A DNA stretch of 14,757 nucleotides from Phoronis ovalis (Eukaryota > Phoronida > Phoronidae). The stretch spans positions 1 through 14,757 of the forward strand of contig JAOXYB010030709.1 in the NCBI GenBank assembly GCA_028565635.1, written 5' to 3'. Of this stretch, positions 10,801 through 14,757 are shown one piece after another; the first letter of the stretch is position 1, and each line of letters starts with the position of its first letter. Below the pieces are notes generated by a model, which was not told where the DNA came from, made no database searches, and saw only the letters and a list, made by a program, of their open reading frames with translations. The translations under genes and the position numbers were made by a program.

Positions 10801-13800
10801 CCGTTTTGACTTTCATGATTCCTTTTTTCAATTTTCACCAAAATTTGAAACAAATTAGAAGCAGAAAAACAATTTATATCCATTGTGACTAATTATATGG
10901 GCATTTAATAGGGATCTGTTTCAAATTGCATGTTAGTAACAATTGCTGTTTATGAACAGAATCGTGTCTGCCACGAAAAATCGTTGACTTGGGCAGTAAA
11001 GTATATAGTTAAACAGCCTATTTAAATTAAGTGCTAGCATATATTCAACTCTAACATGTGTTGTAGGATGCAGGAGCTTTGTCTCAAGCTCAATCAGATC
11101 AAAATAAAGCTGCAGCTGACTCAGTAAGCGATATCTAATACAGTTTCATTGAACAAAGTTGGTAACAATATGTAGGGTTGATTACCTGCGTATAATGAGT
11201 AGCAACAATCAAATCAACATTCCCTGTTTGCCATGCAGTATATGTACAGCTTTAACTGAAAATTAAGAAAAACATGTTTTGGCGAATTATCATAATAAAA
11301 CCTATTGTAGTTTCTAATCATATCATAGCGTTAACTAGCTGTCAGAAATGCCTCGTTTTCTTTCAAGTTACATGCACATTCACATTACTACCCCTGACCA
11401 AAGAGGGTACTGAATCATGACGTGTTGCACTAAGCTCTTGATAATTTGACTAACGTGTGAGATTGTGCGAACAGTTATGGCATCTTACATACAAATTTCG
11501 AAATATATAATGTATTTCCTACCGAATTAGTTCATGTATCACCGTACATATACTCTTTGATTATCCAAATTGAACTCTCGCTTCTCCTATCACCACCTGC
11601 AACATACACACACAAAGCAAAACCATAATTCTTTTAACTAACTCGTCTCCGGCGTCATCACTTCAGAGTAGCGTTTACGCATGCGTTAAATACCGCCATC
11701 TGTCGGTCAATGTGAAGTCTACATAGCGAGACATAGAAGACGACAACAGGGAATACGTTTTTATATCTCATTCTGTAGTCATTCCTTTTAATGCAATTAA
11801 TGGCAGAAGTCTTAAACTTATTTTTAAATCGGTACCCCATTTTTTTAGATCTCATATTTTATGGAATACTCTATGCTATGTTAAGTTTATTTGTCCGACA
11901 AATGGCGTTAGTGTACGCTACTCTGATGTAAAGGCGACAGCAGAGTTCGTGAAGGAAAAATATGATTTTGCGTTTTGCGTTTGTGTTGCGGATTGTGATA
12001 GGGAGTAGAAACAGTTCAAGATGGATACTCAGGGAGTATCTGGACGGTGACATATGCACTAATTCGGCATTACATAGATTTCGAAGTATGGGTACTTTAA
12101 CTGTAATCGGCTATGTAAGATTCCATGACTGCTCGTACAAGCTCACACCTCAGATTATCAAAGACTAGGCTAGAGACATGTACCTTTATTCCTTTTGTTT
12201 TGCTATTGATCTTACCCTTAACTTGTTTTGTGTTAAATGAATATATCTGCCCGCATTTATTAAAAGTAATGTATTTTTTATTTCCAAGAAGAAAGAAGTT
12301 AATATGCATAGCTTTATTTTGGAAAGCCAGGTAAATGTATAGTTTGACAACACTAATAGTAATCCCTCACACATGACCCTACTATGCCCAGCCTACAGCT
12401 GGTGCGCAAGGTCTTCCCAGCTTTTATGGCAGTGTTCGAAGTTCGCCAAGCGAGCACGCATGCCCAGTGGCATACTATTTATGTACTAGATGCAGGCCAT
12501 TTAGATGCAGTAGAGCATTTTGGATATTTAGTTGATCTGTTGTTGAAAAGTTTGGTAATGTTAACTAGGTTAGCTGGTAGCAGAAATGAAAGATTCAAGC
12601 ATTGTGCAGAAACGAAAATTCGTGTGGAATTCATTTACTAAATTAAGCAAGTAAGATCATGTGTGTAGGTCCAAATCACAGGGATATTCCTCATGATCAA
12701 ATCAAATAAAACTGACAAGTGACATAATATTGGCGTAAAAAAACAGTTGTCTCTTCTGTTGTTTAAAAATGTCAAAAAGAAATAAATTGTTACTTAAATA
12801 AATACTAGGGCATGAAAGTTTTATTGAGGTAAATCTAACTTAATATAAACATATTGTAAGAGATAGAAGATTACCATCAAACTCCAGGAAATAAAACAGA
12901 TGGCACGTACAGCAAGAGCATAAACGTAATGAGCATAATAATGAGCCTAATATTAGAAATGCAATAAAAGGTGACGTTTAATAATCTTCCTTTCTAGTAT
13001 GGTGTAGAAGTAAGCATACATATGTCAGTGTTGTGTATTTATAAACTTCTGGGAGTTTGCCTCCAAAGAGTTAACTTTTTCATCCTCTGCTTAACTTGTG
13101 TATTTTCAAAAGGTAACATATGACATATGTTAAAGTGTTAAACAACATCTGCGTGTATTTATAGACAAAGACAGGAACGCCACACGTATCACCAGAAAGA
13201 CCACCAGTATCCAAAGTAAGTGCACTCCACTATGATTACACAGGAGGCATTCTCAAGGTTTTTTCATATTTTTTGTAAAAACAATATGAAACATAGAGTA
13301 TAGGAGCGTAAACCACCTTCTGCCGTGCTCTGCATGGAATTTCTAATGGAACCATTAATACAAGGAGGTGATGAGAAGTTTGCTTTGCAAGACGAAACAC
13401 TTATTAAAGATAGTACCACATTTTCCTAAAGCCCAATAAAGAGCTAATCAGCTACACATAATAATGAATTCAAATGTGATTATCTCGCATTAATTCAGAT
13501 GGGTGTTAAGTCAAATTGCCGCCCCGGGGCAATTATTAGAGAGGGGGCAATTATTGATTTATTTTAGTCACCAGAGGAGGCGATTATTAGAGTGGGCGAT
13601 TATTAAAACAGGGGGCGATTATTAGAGAAAATACGGTATGTATTTTACGTCACGATAGGTGCGTATGCTATATAATCTCTTTGCATGTGTATTTCTCCAT
13701 GATCACGCTGAAAGTATTTTTCATAAAAACAGATGTAAACGATATTTCTTAATTCGGCAATTTTAACTTTACCTTTAAACAGAAAACGTTTCTGTTGTGG

Positions 13801-14625
13801 AGACTTTATAATTATTGATACTTAACGATATATAGACATCACTTCAGAAAAAATAATGTACACTCGTTTTATATATATTCACACTGATGTTGTCGGATAA
13901 TTAAGATATATTCACGTTCTCGATTACTTTAACATAATTGCAGCAATACTTCCCTAATAGCGTTAGAATGTGGGAGTTAGTAACAGTTAGTAACTCAAAC
14001 AGCAAAAAAAACAATGTTTAGTTTGTTCTCAAGCTGTACAGAATATCTTTGATATATCTATAGTTATGTCAGTTTTGTCGGTCGATTTTATTCCGAAAAA
14101 ATAATCTCCTAATGAGTTCATCTTACTTAAATATGAAATACATTTACGTATACAAGTTGACAGTAAGGCTTATATTTATATTTATATTAGATAAGATTCA
14201 GGCAAATTCTTCACAAACGCGTAATTTAAATGGTCAACATTTAGAAAAATGCTACTAACGCTGTCTTACCGTACAAGCCTAGATTGGGACTGTCAATACG
14301 CAAATGCGGACCTGTTTCCTACCATTCAAACCGTTTTCCTGGTTTCTCACCGACAATCCTGATACTCGAATCGCCGATTCCGCGGACTGTGGCAAGTTGC
14401 CAGGAACTTAAACAGATTTCTGGAGACTCGAATAATTTCAAAGGAGCCAGAAACAGTACATACAACAATTCTCTTTTACGGAAGCCGACGAATATATTTC
14501 CGTGGACTCGTCATAAAAACAATATGTGACCAACAACTTTGATTCAGAATCTTAAACAATGTCATTATGTATTTTAGAAACCAATAGCTGTCAAAAAGCT
14601 ACCACCTCGTGGAATGCATGACAAA
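1802..14625 (+). CDS. Unrecognised gene made of many tiny, mostly phase-0 exons (joined model, partial)
   Basis: This entry covers the whole gene; only the exons listed separately are coding. The core is fourteen exons of 12 to 96 bases, each divisible by three, open in one phase-0 frame, with good acceptors and mostly GTAAGT or GTGAGT donors. A 49+125 base pair of exons and four weaker middle exons also restore phase 0. The joined frame, including the two weak 5' exons, is about 360 codons without a stop. I recognise no domain and see no clear signal peptide. The N-terminal part is mixed acidic and hydrophobic, the middle is rich in Leu, Tyr, Phe and His, and the last five exons encode an Ala/Gln/Ser/Lys/Pro-rich tail that is probably disordered. 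No stop codon or poly-A signal was found for it, so the gene continues past the window. The layout recalls schistosome micro-exon genes, but that is analogy only. Function is unknown. Confidence 0.65.
2015..2050 (+). CDS. Exon, 36 bases (phase 0 to 0)
   Basis: The acceptor CTTGCTTTATTTCTATTTAG has an excellent pyrimidine tract, and the donor AAG|GTAAGT matches consensus. The frame reads GHKIFDYIKNDK. One alternative frame has a stop. Length and phase match the rest of the series. The residues are basic and aromatic, with no recognised motif. Confidence 0.7.
2159..2176 (+). CDS. Possible 18-base microexon (phase 0 to 0)
   Basis: A T-rich acceptor (TTTGCGCTTTTATGACAG) and donor CAG|GTATAG bracket exactly 18 bases reading KKYRFQ in phase 0. 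It would insert six residues between the exons at 2015 and 2712 without changing the frame. GTATAG is a weaker donor than those of its neighbours, so this may be chance or an optional exon. Confidence 0.3.
2177..2711 (+). other. Intron
   Basis: AT-rich with no exon that I can support. Its last 60 bases resemble the sequence before the exon at 3040 (see the duplicated segment at 2654-2700). Confidence 0.45.
2654..2700 (+). repeat. Exon-flanking duplication, copy 1 (pairs with 2984-3030)
   Basis: These 47 bases align without gaps to 2984-3030 at 33 of 47 positions, with a conserved core TTTTAAAC-CCCG-TT-TATGTT. Both copies end 11 or 9 bases before the first base of an exon (2712 and 3040). This suggests that the two exons and their flanks arose by an old tandem duplication of about 330 bases. 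Confidence 0.6.
2712..2741 (+). CDS. Exon, 30 bases (phase 0 to 0)
   Basis: Acceptor GCGTATTTACTTATAG and donor AGG|GTAAGT enclose 30 bases reading GIAISYRGRR. A second acceptor, TTTCTTACAG, lies inside the exon. It would leave only 10 bases and break the frame, so the upstream acceptor is preferred. The segment is basic. Its upstream intron flank is related to that of the exon at 3040. Confidence 0.6.
2984..3030 (+). repeat. Exon-flanking duplication, copy 2 (pairs with 2654-2700)
   Basis: This is the counterpart of 2654-2700, lying just before the acceptor of the exon at 3040. The sequence after the two donors also looks related: GTAAGTG, then a T-rich run, then a GAACTGA-like stretch, then GTAT and TATATTT. 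The exons themselves have diverged in sequence and length (30 versus 42 bases). Confidence 0.55.
3040..3081 (+). CDS. Exon, 42 bases (phase 0 to 0)
   Basis: Acceptor GAATATTCCTTTGTAG and consensus donor AAA|GTAAGT enclose 42 bases reading DEHEPMIGNILRTK. A second frame is open, but the downstream exon at 3857 tolerates only phase 0, which fixes this frame. The first half is acidic and the end basic. No motif recognised. Confidence 0.72.
3371..3421 (+). CDS. Exon, 51 bases (phase 0 to 0)
   Basis: Acceptor ATTGTATACTTTTTAG and donor TTA|GTAAGT enclose 51 bases reading FYEEIGYQVIAAFKHQL. This looks like an amphipathic helix with aromatic residues. It follows the exon at 3040 by a 289-base intron with no other content. 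Confidence 0.72.
3601..3620. promoter_or_regulatory. Perfect 20-bp palindrome centred on CACGTG
   Basis: CAGAAATCACGTGATTTCTG equals its own reverse complement. The centre CACGTG is the E-box hexamer bound by many basic helix-loop-helix factors, and the full arms are longer than such a site needs. A regulatory role inside this intron is inferred. Confidence 0.4.
3674..3687 (+). repeat. Poly-T run
   Basis: Fourteen T in a row inside an intron. No acceptor or exon follows it within 100 bases. Confidence 0.9.
3857..3889 (+). CDS. Exon, 33 bases (phase 0 to 0)
   Basis: Acceptor TTATGTTTTCAG and donor AGT|GTGAGT enclose 33 bases reading SWNLLIDDLYS. Both other frames have stops, so this exon anchors the phase of its upstream neighbours. 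The segment is acidic with Trp and Tyr. Confidence 0.7.
3890..4482 (+). other. Intron start with a less AT-rich patch
   Basis: From about 4090 to 4380 the sequence is richer in G and C than its surroundings (for example AGGTAGCGCC and CTCCGCACAGCG), which may mark an old repeat insertion. A good acceptor ends at 4344 (ACTATTTTCACCTCAG) but has no donor after it; read in phase 0 it stops after eleven codons. No exon is called. Confidence 0.35.
4483..4836. repeat. AT-rich low-complexity block
   Basis: About 350 bases of almost pure A and T, with recurring TTTTAATTAATT followed by a T run (near 4590-4610 and 4677-4697). At its left end is a perfect hairpin: GTCGAAAT (4507-4514), a five-base loop, and ATTTCGAC (4520-4527). 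No coding capacity is seen. Confidence 0.75.
4837..5150 (+). other. Non-coding stretch with a short GC-rich patch
   Basis: After the AT block the composition rises. At 5106-5140 there is a GC-rich tract with CCCCAGGGGG and CCCCGCCCCC just before the TG microsatellite. A possible 29-base exon at 4863-4891 is less likely than 5186-5214. No gene is supported. Confidence 0.4.
5151..5180 (+). repeat. TG dinucleotide microsatellite
   Basis: About thirty bases of TG with one TATG interruption, ending in TATACACAG. If the next exon is real, this repeat serves as its pyrimidine-like tract. Confidence 0.9.
5186..5214 (+). CDS. Candidate exon, 29 bases (phase 0 to 2)
   Basis: The acceptor TATACACAG follows the TG microsatellite and the donor is GTAAGG. 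The phase-0 frame reads RYYKIISFQ plus AG. Those two bases join the first A of the exon at 5635 as an arginine codon. A second possible acceptor, ATATCATTTCAG, lies two bases before the donor. This is the first of four middle exons whose phases (0-2, 2-1, 1-2, 2-0) close back to phase 0. Each is weaker than the core exons. Confidence 0.3.
5215..5634 (+). other. Putative intron
   Basis: It contains a 62-codon open frame (5411-5596) with no recognisable product. There is a TTTCAG acceptor at 5518 with a possible donor at 5550, but the phases do not fit. The sequence is less AT-rich than its flanks, which suggests an old repeat. Confidence 0.35.
5635..5672 (+). CDS. Candidate exon, 38 bases (phase 2 to 1)
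   Basis: The acceptor TTTCATCTAATTTCAACATCCACGTAG has a good pyrimidine tract and the donor ATT|GTGAGT is near consensus. Used as phase 2 to 1 it reads one base, then AIIRVSITRERH, then one base, and is basic. It links the exons at 5186 and 5846. A phase-0 reading is also open but leads to a stop in the next exon. Confidence 0.33.
5846..5891 (+). CDS. Candidate exon, 46 bases (phase 1 to 2)
   Basis: The donor AAA|GTAAGC is good and the acceptor GTGGGCTAATAG is weak. The only open frame is phase 1, reading RVTILLNENWHNAI with AA left over. This frame is exactly what the flanking candidates at 5635 and 6160 require, which is the main support. Confidence 0.25.
6160..6184 (+). CDS. Candidate exon, 25 bases (phase 2 to 0)
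   Basis: Acceptor TTAAAATCTGACATTAG and donor GAA|GTGAGG enclose 25 bases. Used as phase 2 to 0 it completes an Asn codon and reads NANIPNNE, restoring phase 0 for the exon at 7743. The phase-0 frame begins with a stop. Support is moderate. Confidence 0.3.
6322..6548 (+). repeat. 227-bp tandem duplication, copy 1
   Basis: This segment, from GGACGGTTTGCAAGCACGAC to CATTATTGGAT, is followed directly by a second copy that is nearly identical apart from scattered substitutions and short gaps. An open frame starts at ATG 6487 in this copy and runs across the junction. Confidence 0.95.
6487..6630 (+). other. 47-codon open frame across the duplication junction
   Basis: The frame begins MNVDFREFCKTPEIVGNHYW and continues into copy 2, ending at TAA 6628-6630. 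In copy 2 the same start region differs by one synonymous change but stops soon after the repeat ends. It may be a remnant of a coding repeat or chance. No family recognised. Confidence 0.25.
6549..6773 (+). repeat. 227-bp tandem duplication, copy 2
   Basis: This second copy is about two bases shorter. Differences cluster in the middle (TATTGTGTTTTTATGATGATACC versus TATTTTTTTCCCTAATGATCCC); the ends are almost identical, so the duplication is fairly recent. No terminal inverted repeat or target-site duplication is visible. Confidence 0.95.
7254..7319 (+). pseudogene. Exon-like segment resembling the exon at 7743, probably decayed
   Basis: It starts with GATTGCC, as does the sequence at 7734, but lacks the AG that forms the acceptor there. 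Read on it gives VMLDSFIDT, against VVIDSMNDA in the other copy, and it ends with a consensus GTAAGT at 7320. In that frame it does not connect to 7990. A different acceptor (GTTATGTTAG, exon 7271-7319, 49 bases, phase 0 to 1) would connect, so an alternative exon cannot be excluded. Confidence 0.35.
7743..7791 (+). CDS. Exon, 49 bases (phase 0 to 1)
   Basis: Acceptor AATCCGATTGCCAG and consensus donor GTGAGT enclose 49 bases reading VVIDSMNDAVKHVLTA plus A. The A joins TT of the exon at 7990 as Ile. Both other frames have stops. A second acceptor at 7727 (CATTGTCCAG) would add five in-frame residues. The surrounding frame is open from 7338 to 7820, so a longer exon is possible. Confidence 0.5.
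7990..8114 (+). CDS. Exon, 125 bases (phase 1 to 0), with alternative acceptors
   Basis: Acceptor AATTTATGTTGTAG and donor GAG|GTAAGA enclose 125 bases open only in phase 1. The translation starts LESYESFIPEMQLLIMCYL and ends HLAVLE, a helical, hydrophobic segment with one Cys and several His. Two more acceptors, CCCAG at 8019 and the strong TTTTTTAG at 8094, would shorten it to 95 or 20 bases. All three lengths give the same phase, so any choice keeps the frame. Confidence 0.5.
8378..8473 (+). repeat. 48-bp tandem duplication that copies a 3' splice-site region
   Basis: Units 8378-8425 and 8426-8473 are both 48 bases, each running from GA(T/C)AGGAAGGC(C/T)TGTGATTG to TCTCTTCATT. Each is followed by an AG (GACAG at 8430, GCAG at 8477), so the polypyrimidine tract and acceptor are doubled. 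Only the second acceptor leads to an open phase-0 exon; the first meets TGA after three codons. Both units are open in the exon's own frame. Confidence 0.85.
8478..8573 (+). CDS. Exon, 96 bases (phase 0 to 0)
   Basis: Acceptor GTTGTCTCTTCATTGCAG and donor TAT|GTAAGT are both near consensus. The 32 codons begin NAELLYSYFYCFMLE and end HNFHSY, with a Lys-rich stretch (VEKKYLVK) between. The Tyr/Phe-rich start could pack in a helical core; it is too short and polar to call a membrane segment. It is the largest well-supported exon here. Its 3' splice-site region has been tandemly duplicated. Confidence 0.75.
8574..9762 (+). other. Intron
   Basis: About 1.2 kb without a supportable exon. A less AT-rich part at 8680-8830 contains GCGCCATCTAATG and GCGCCAGTTAGCG and may be a small repeat. 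A minus-strand open frame at 9118-9321 encodes a hydrophobic stretch but has no supporting context. Confidence 0.45.
9763..9813 (+). CDS. Exon, 51 bases (phase 0 to 0)
   Basis: Acceptor CGCGTTTACTTTCTATCGCAG and donor ACA|GTGAGT are strong. The frame reads VQLTKLYSKVFPALVTT. A short similar motif (VRKVFPAF) occurs in an open frame at 12384-12641, which may be coincidence. Confidence 0.78.
9814..10369 (+). other. Intron
   Basis: AT-rich sequence with no supported exon. An acceptor at 10132 (TTTTCTCTGTTAG) has only a poor donor, GTGTCA, after it. Confidence 0.5.
10370..10429 (+). CDS. Exon, 60 bases (phase 0 to 0), cysteine pair
   Basis: Acceptor CCTCAAACGTTACTCTAG and donor AGT|GTAAGT enclose 60 bases reading FSEQLCAEHVRQNVAPDCKS. 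The two Cys are 12 residues apart and could form a disulphide if the protein is secreted, which is not shown. Another acceptor-like AG lies inside but would break phase. Confidence 0.72.
10430..11066 (+). other. Intron with a nested hairpin
   Basis: It contains a strong acceptor-like site ending at 10462 (TTTTCTACATTTCAG) that gives an immediate stop in phase 0, and the structured element at 10646-10698. Nothing else is recognised. Confidence 0.5.
10646..10698. other. Nested inverted repeats (possible structured element)
   Basis: Outer arms ATTTGGCTG (10646-10654) and CAGCCAAAT (10690-10698) are perfect 9-bp complements. Inside, GTTGAGA (10654-10660) and TCTCAAC (10664-10670) form a second perfect stem with a three-base loop. 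The two share one base, so the full fold is compact. It could be a fragment of a repeat or a folded RNA in the intron. Confidence 0.45.
11067..11123 (+). CDS. Exon, 57 bases (phase 0 to 0), low-complexity
   Basis: Acceptor CTCTAACATGTGTTGTAG and donor TCA|GTAAGC enclose 57 bases reading DAGALSQAQSDQNKAAADS. The composition (Ala, Gln, Ser, Asp) marks the change from the folded-looking part of the protein to a probably disordered tail. Confidence 0.78.
11124..12288 (+). other. Intron with a possible retroelement relic
   Basis: This intron of about 1.2 kb has no exon I can support. It holds the 93-codon open stretch at 11727-12005 and several overlapping short frames on both strands at 11650-12330. 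It ends with an excellent acceptor (GTATTTTTTATTTCCAAG). Confidence 0.45.
11727..12008 (+). pseudogene. 93-codon open stretch without ATG, possibly a retroelement relic
   Basis: The frame is open from just after a TAG to TAG 12006-12008. It includes FKSVPHFFRSHILWNTL, then CPTNGVSVRYSDVKATAEF. From memory, an arginine-rich stretch followed by WN and a Lys/Phe segment is common near the C-terminus of non-LTR retrotransposon polyproteins, but the match is loose and no upstream reverse-transcriptase motif is present. It could instead be an alternative terminal exon, because TACATAG before it is an acceptor in phase 0. Confidence 0.28.
12289..12330 (+). CDS. Exon, 42 bases (phase 0 to 0)
   Basis: The acceptor GTATTTTTTATTTCCAAG has the best pyrimidine tract in the window and the donor CAG|GTAAAT is good. 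The frame reads KKEVNMHSFILESQ. Length and phase agree with its neighbours at 11067 and 12998. Several unrelated open frames overlap it on both strands, but none has splice support. Confidence 0.6.
12331..12997 (+). other. Intron with an 85-codon open frame
   Basis: It contains the frame at 12384-12641 and a possible exon at 12574-12650, whose phase does not fit. After 12660 it is plain AT-rich sequence. Confidence 0.45.
12384..12641 (+). other. 85-codon open frame, unassigned
   Basis: It begins with ATG and its first half is less AT-rich than its surroundings. It contains LQLVRKVFPAFMAVFEVRQ, which shares the VFPA core with the exon at 9763; the bases GCAAGGT-TT-CCAGC match there too. It has no recognised domain, no promoter and no Kozak evidence. 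It may be a decayed duplicate exon region or chance. Confidence 0.22.
12998..13009 (+). CDS. 12-base microexon (phase 0 to 0)
   Basis: An excellent acceptor, AATCTTCCTTTCTAG, is followed by only twelve bases (YGVE) and the donor GAA|GTAAGC. It keeps phase 0 and lies 155 bases before the exon at 13165. Microexons of this size are known in animals; the strong flanking sites are the support. Confidence 0.5.
13114..13132. other. 19-base inverted repeat upstream of an exon
   Basis: TAACATATG, one A, and CATATGTTA form a perfect palindrome with a single central base, 32 bases before the exon at 13165. It contains two CATATG hexamers and may be chance in AT-rich DNA. Confidence 0.4.
13165..13215 (+). 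CDS. Exon, 51 bases (phase 0 to 0), Pro/Ser/Thr-rich
   Basis: Acceptor CATCTGCGTGTATTTATAG and consensus donor AAA|GTAAGT enclose 51 bases reading TKTGTPHVSPERPPVSK. The SPERPP stretch and the lack of hydrophobic residues suggest a disordered linker, possibly phosphorylated or bound by SH3-type domains. That is inference from composition. Confidence 0.78.
13216..14577 (+). other. Intron with a degenerate GATTATTAGAG array
   Basis: This intron of about 1.4 kb holds the array at 13526-13637 and a less AT-rich part at 14270-14480 with an 81-codon open frame that I do not recognise and do not call. A six-base splice-like unit (TTGACA before GTAAGG at 14163) lacks a pyrimidine tract. Confidence 0.5.
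13526..13637 (+). repeat. Five degenerate copies of a GGGC(G/A)ATTATTAGAG unit
   Basis: Copies begin near 13526, 13544, 13577, 13594 and 13612. The core is GGGCGATTATTAGAG or GGGCAATTATTAGAG, and the last copy ends in AAATACGGTA. The G-rich block followed by ATTATT contrasts sharply with the AT-rich surroundings. It looks like the end of a repeat or non-autonomous element, but no inverted partner is seen. Confidence 0.75.
14578..14625 (+). CDS. Exon, 48 bases (phase 0 to 0), basic
   Basis: Acceptor GTCATTATGTATTTTAG and consensus donor AAA|GTAAGT enclose 48 bases reading KPIAVKKLPPRGMHDK. It continues the Lys/Pro-rich tail of the exon at 13165. No stop is reached, so further exons lie beyond the window. 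Confidence 0.75.
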
Positions 14626-14757
14626 GTAAGTAGAGTACTACTATGTAAGACATAACAAGTAAAAATAAACTCGCCGTGGTGCTTCGTTGAAAACAGTAGT
14701 AAACTAAGTTCATTACACTTTCACTATTCGTAATCTAAAATATAACATAAATATATA
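14626..14757 (+). other. Intron start, running off the window
   Basis: It begins with GTAAGT and is AT-rich to the end. No further exon is visible. Confidence 0.6.

Noticed and set aside
12125-12334. 69-codon frame with a hydrophobic stretch around FVLLLILPLTCFVL
   Set aside because: It overlaps the phase-0 exon at 12289 in another frame, and its splice-compatible use needs phase 2, which its neighbours do not supply.
14284-14529. 81-codon frame in a less AT-rich patch
   Set aside because: It starts with TTG rather than ATG, has no recognised product and no splice sites that fit the gene.

Overview
The window looks like a nuclear genomic segment of an AT-rich animal, probably an invertebrate. 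The coding signal comes as very short exons bounded by T-rich acceptors ending in TAG or CAG and by donors that are mostly GTAAGT or GTGAGT. Introns run from about 150 to 1,400 bases, there are microsatellites and degenerate repeats, and no long open frame stands out. I cannot name the organism: flatworm, mollusc and hemipteran genomes would all fit. No rRNA, tRNA, CRISPR array or bacterial-style operon was seen.

The main content is one plus-strand gene made almost entirely of tiny exons. It spans at least 1802 to 14625, perhaps starts near 391, and runs off the right end. The best-supported exons are 1802-1843, 2015-2050, 2712-2741, 3040-3081, 3371-3421, 3857-3889, 8478-8573, 9763-9813, 10370-10429, 11067-11123, 12289-12330, 12998-13009, 13165-13215 and 14578-14625. 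All fourteen have lengths divisible by three (12 to 96 bases) and stay open in the same phase-0 frame. Between them, 7743-7791 (49 bases) and 7990-8114 (125 bases) share a codon and together return to phase 0. Four weaker exons (5186-5214, 5635-5672, 5846-5891, 6160-6184) fill the middle and also return the frame to phase 0. Two weaker 5' exons (391-445 and 1227-1288) join in phase 1.

The deduced protein has about 360 residues in this window. The first and middle thirds look folded (rich in Ile, Leu, Tyr, Phe and His). From exon 11067 onward it becomes Ala/Gln/Ser/Lys/Pro-rich and is probably disordered. I recognise no domain. The architecture recalls schistosome micro-exon genes, and less closely aphid bicycle genes, whose exons are reported to be mostly phase 2. 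That is a comparison of layout, not evidence of homology.

The introns hold: an AT-rich low-complexity block (4483-4836); a short GC-rich patch and TG microsatellite (5106-5180); a 227-bp tandem duplication (6322-6773); a 48-bp tandem duplication that copies a 3' splice site (8378-8473); a perfect 20-bp palindrome centred on CACGTG (3601-3620); a nested hairpin (10646-10698); an open stretch that may be a retrotransposon relic (11727-12008); and a five-copy degenerate GGGCGATTATTAGAG array (13526-13637). The protein's function is unknown. All exon calls were made by eye from splice signals and frame and have not been tested against transcripts.
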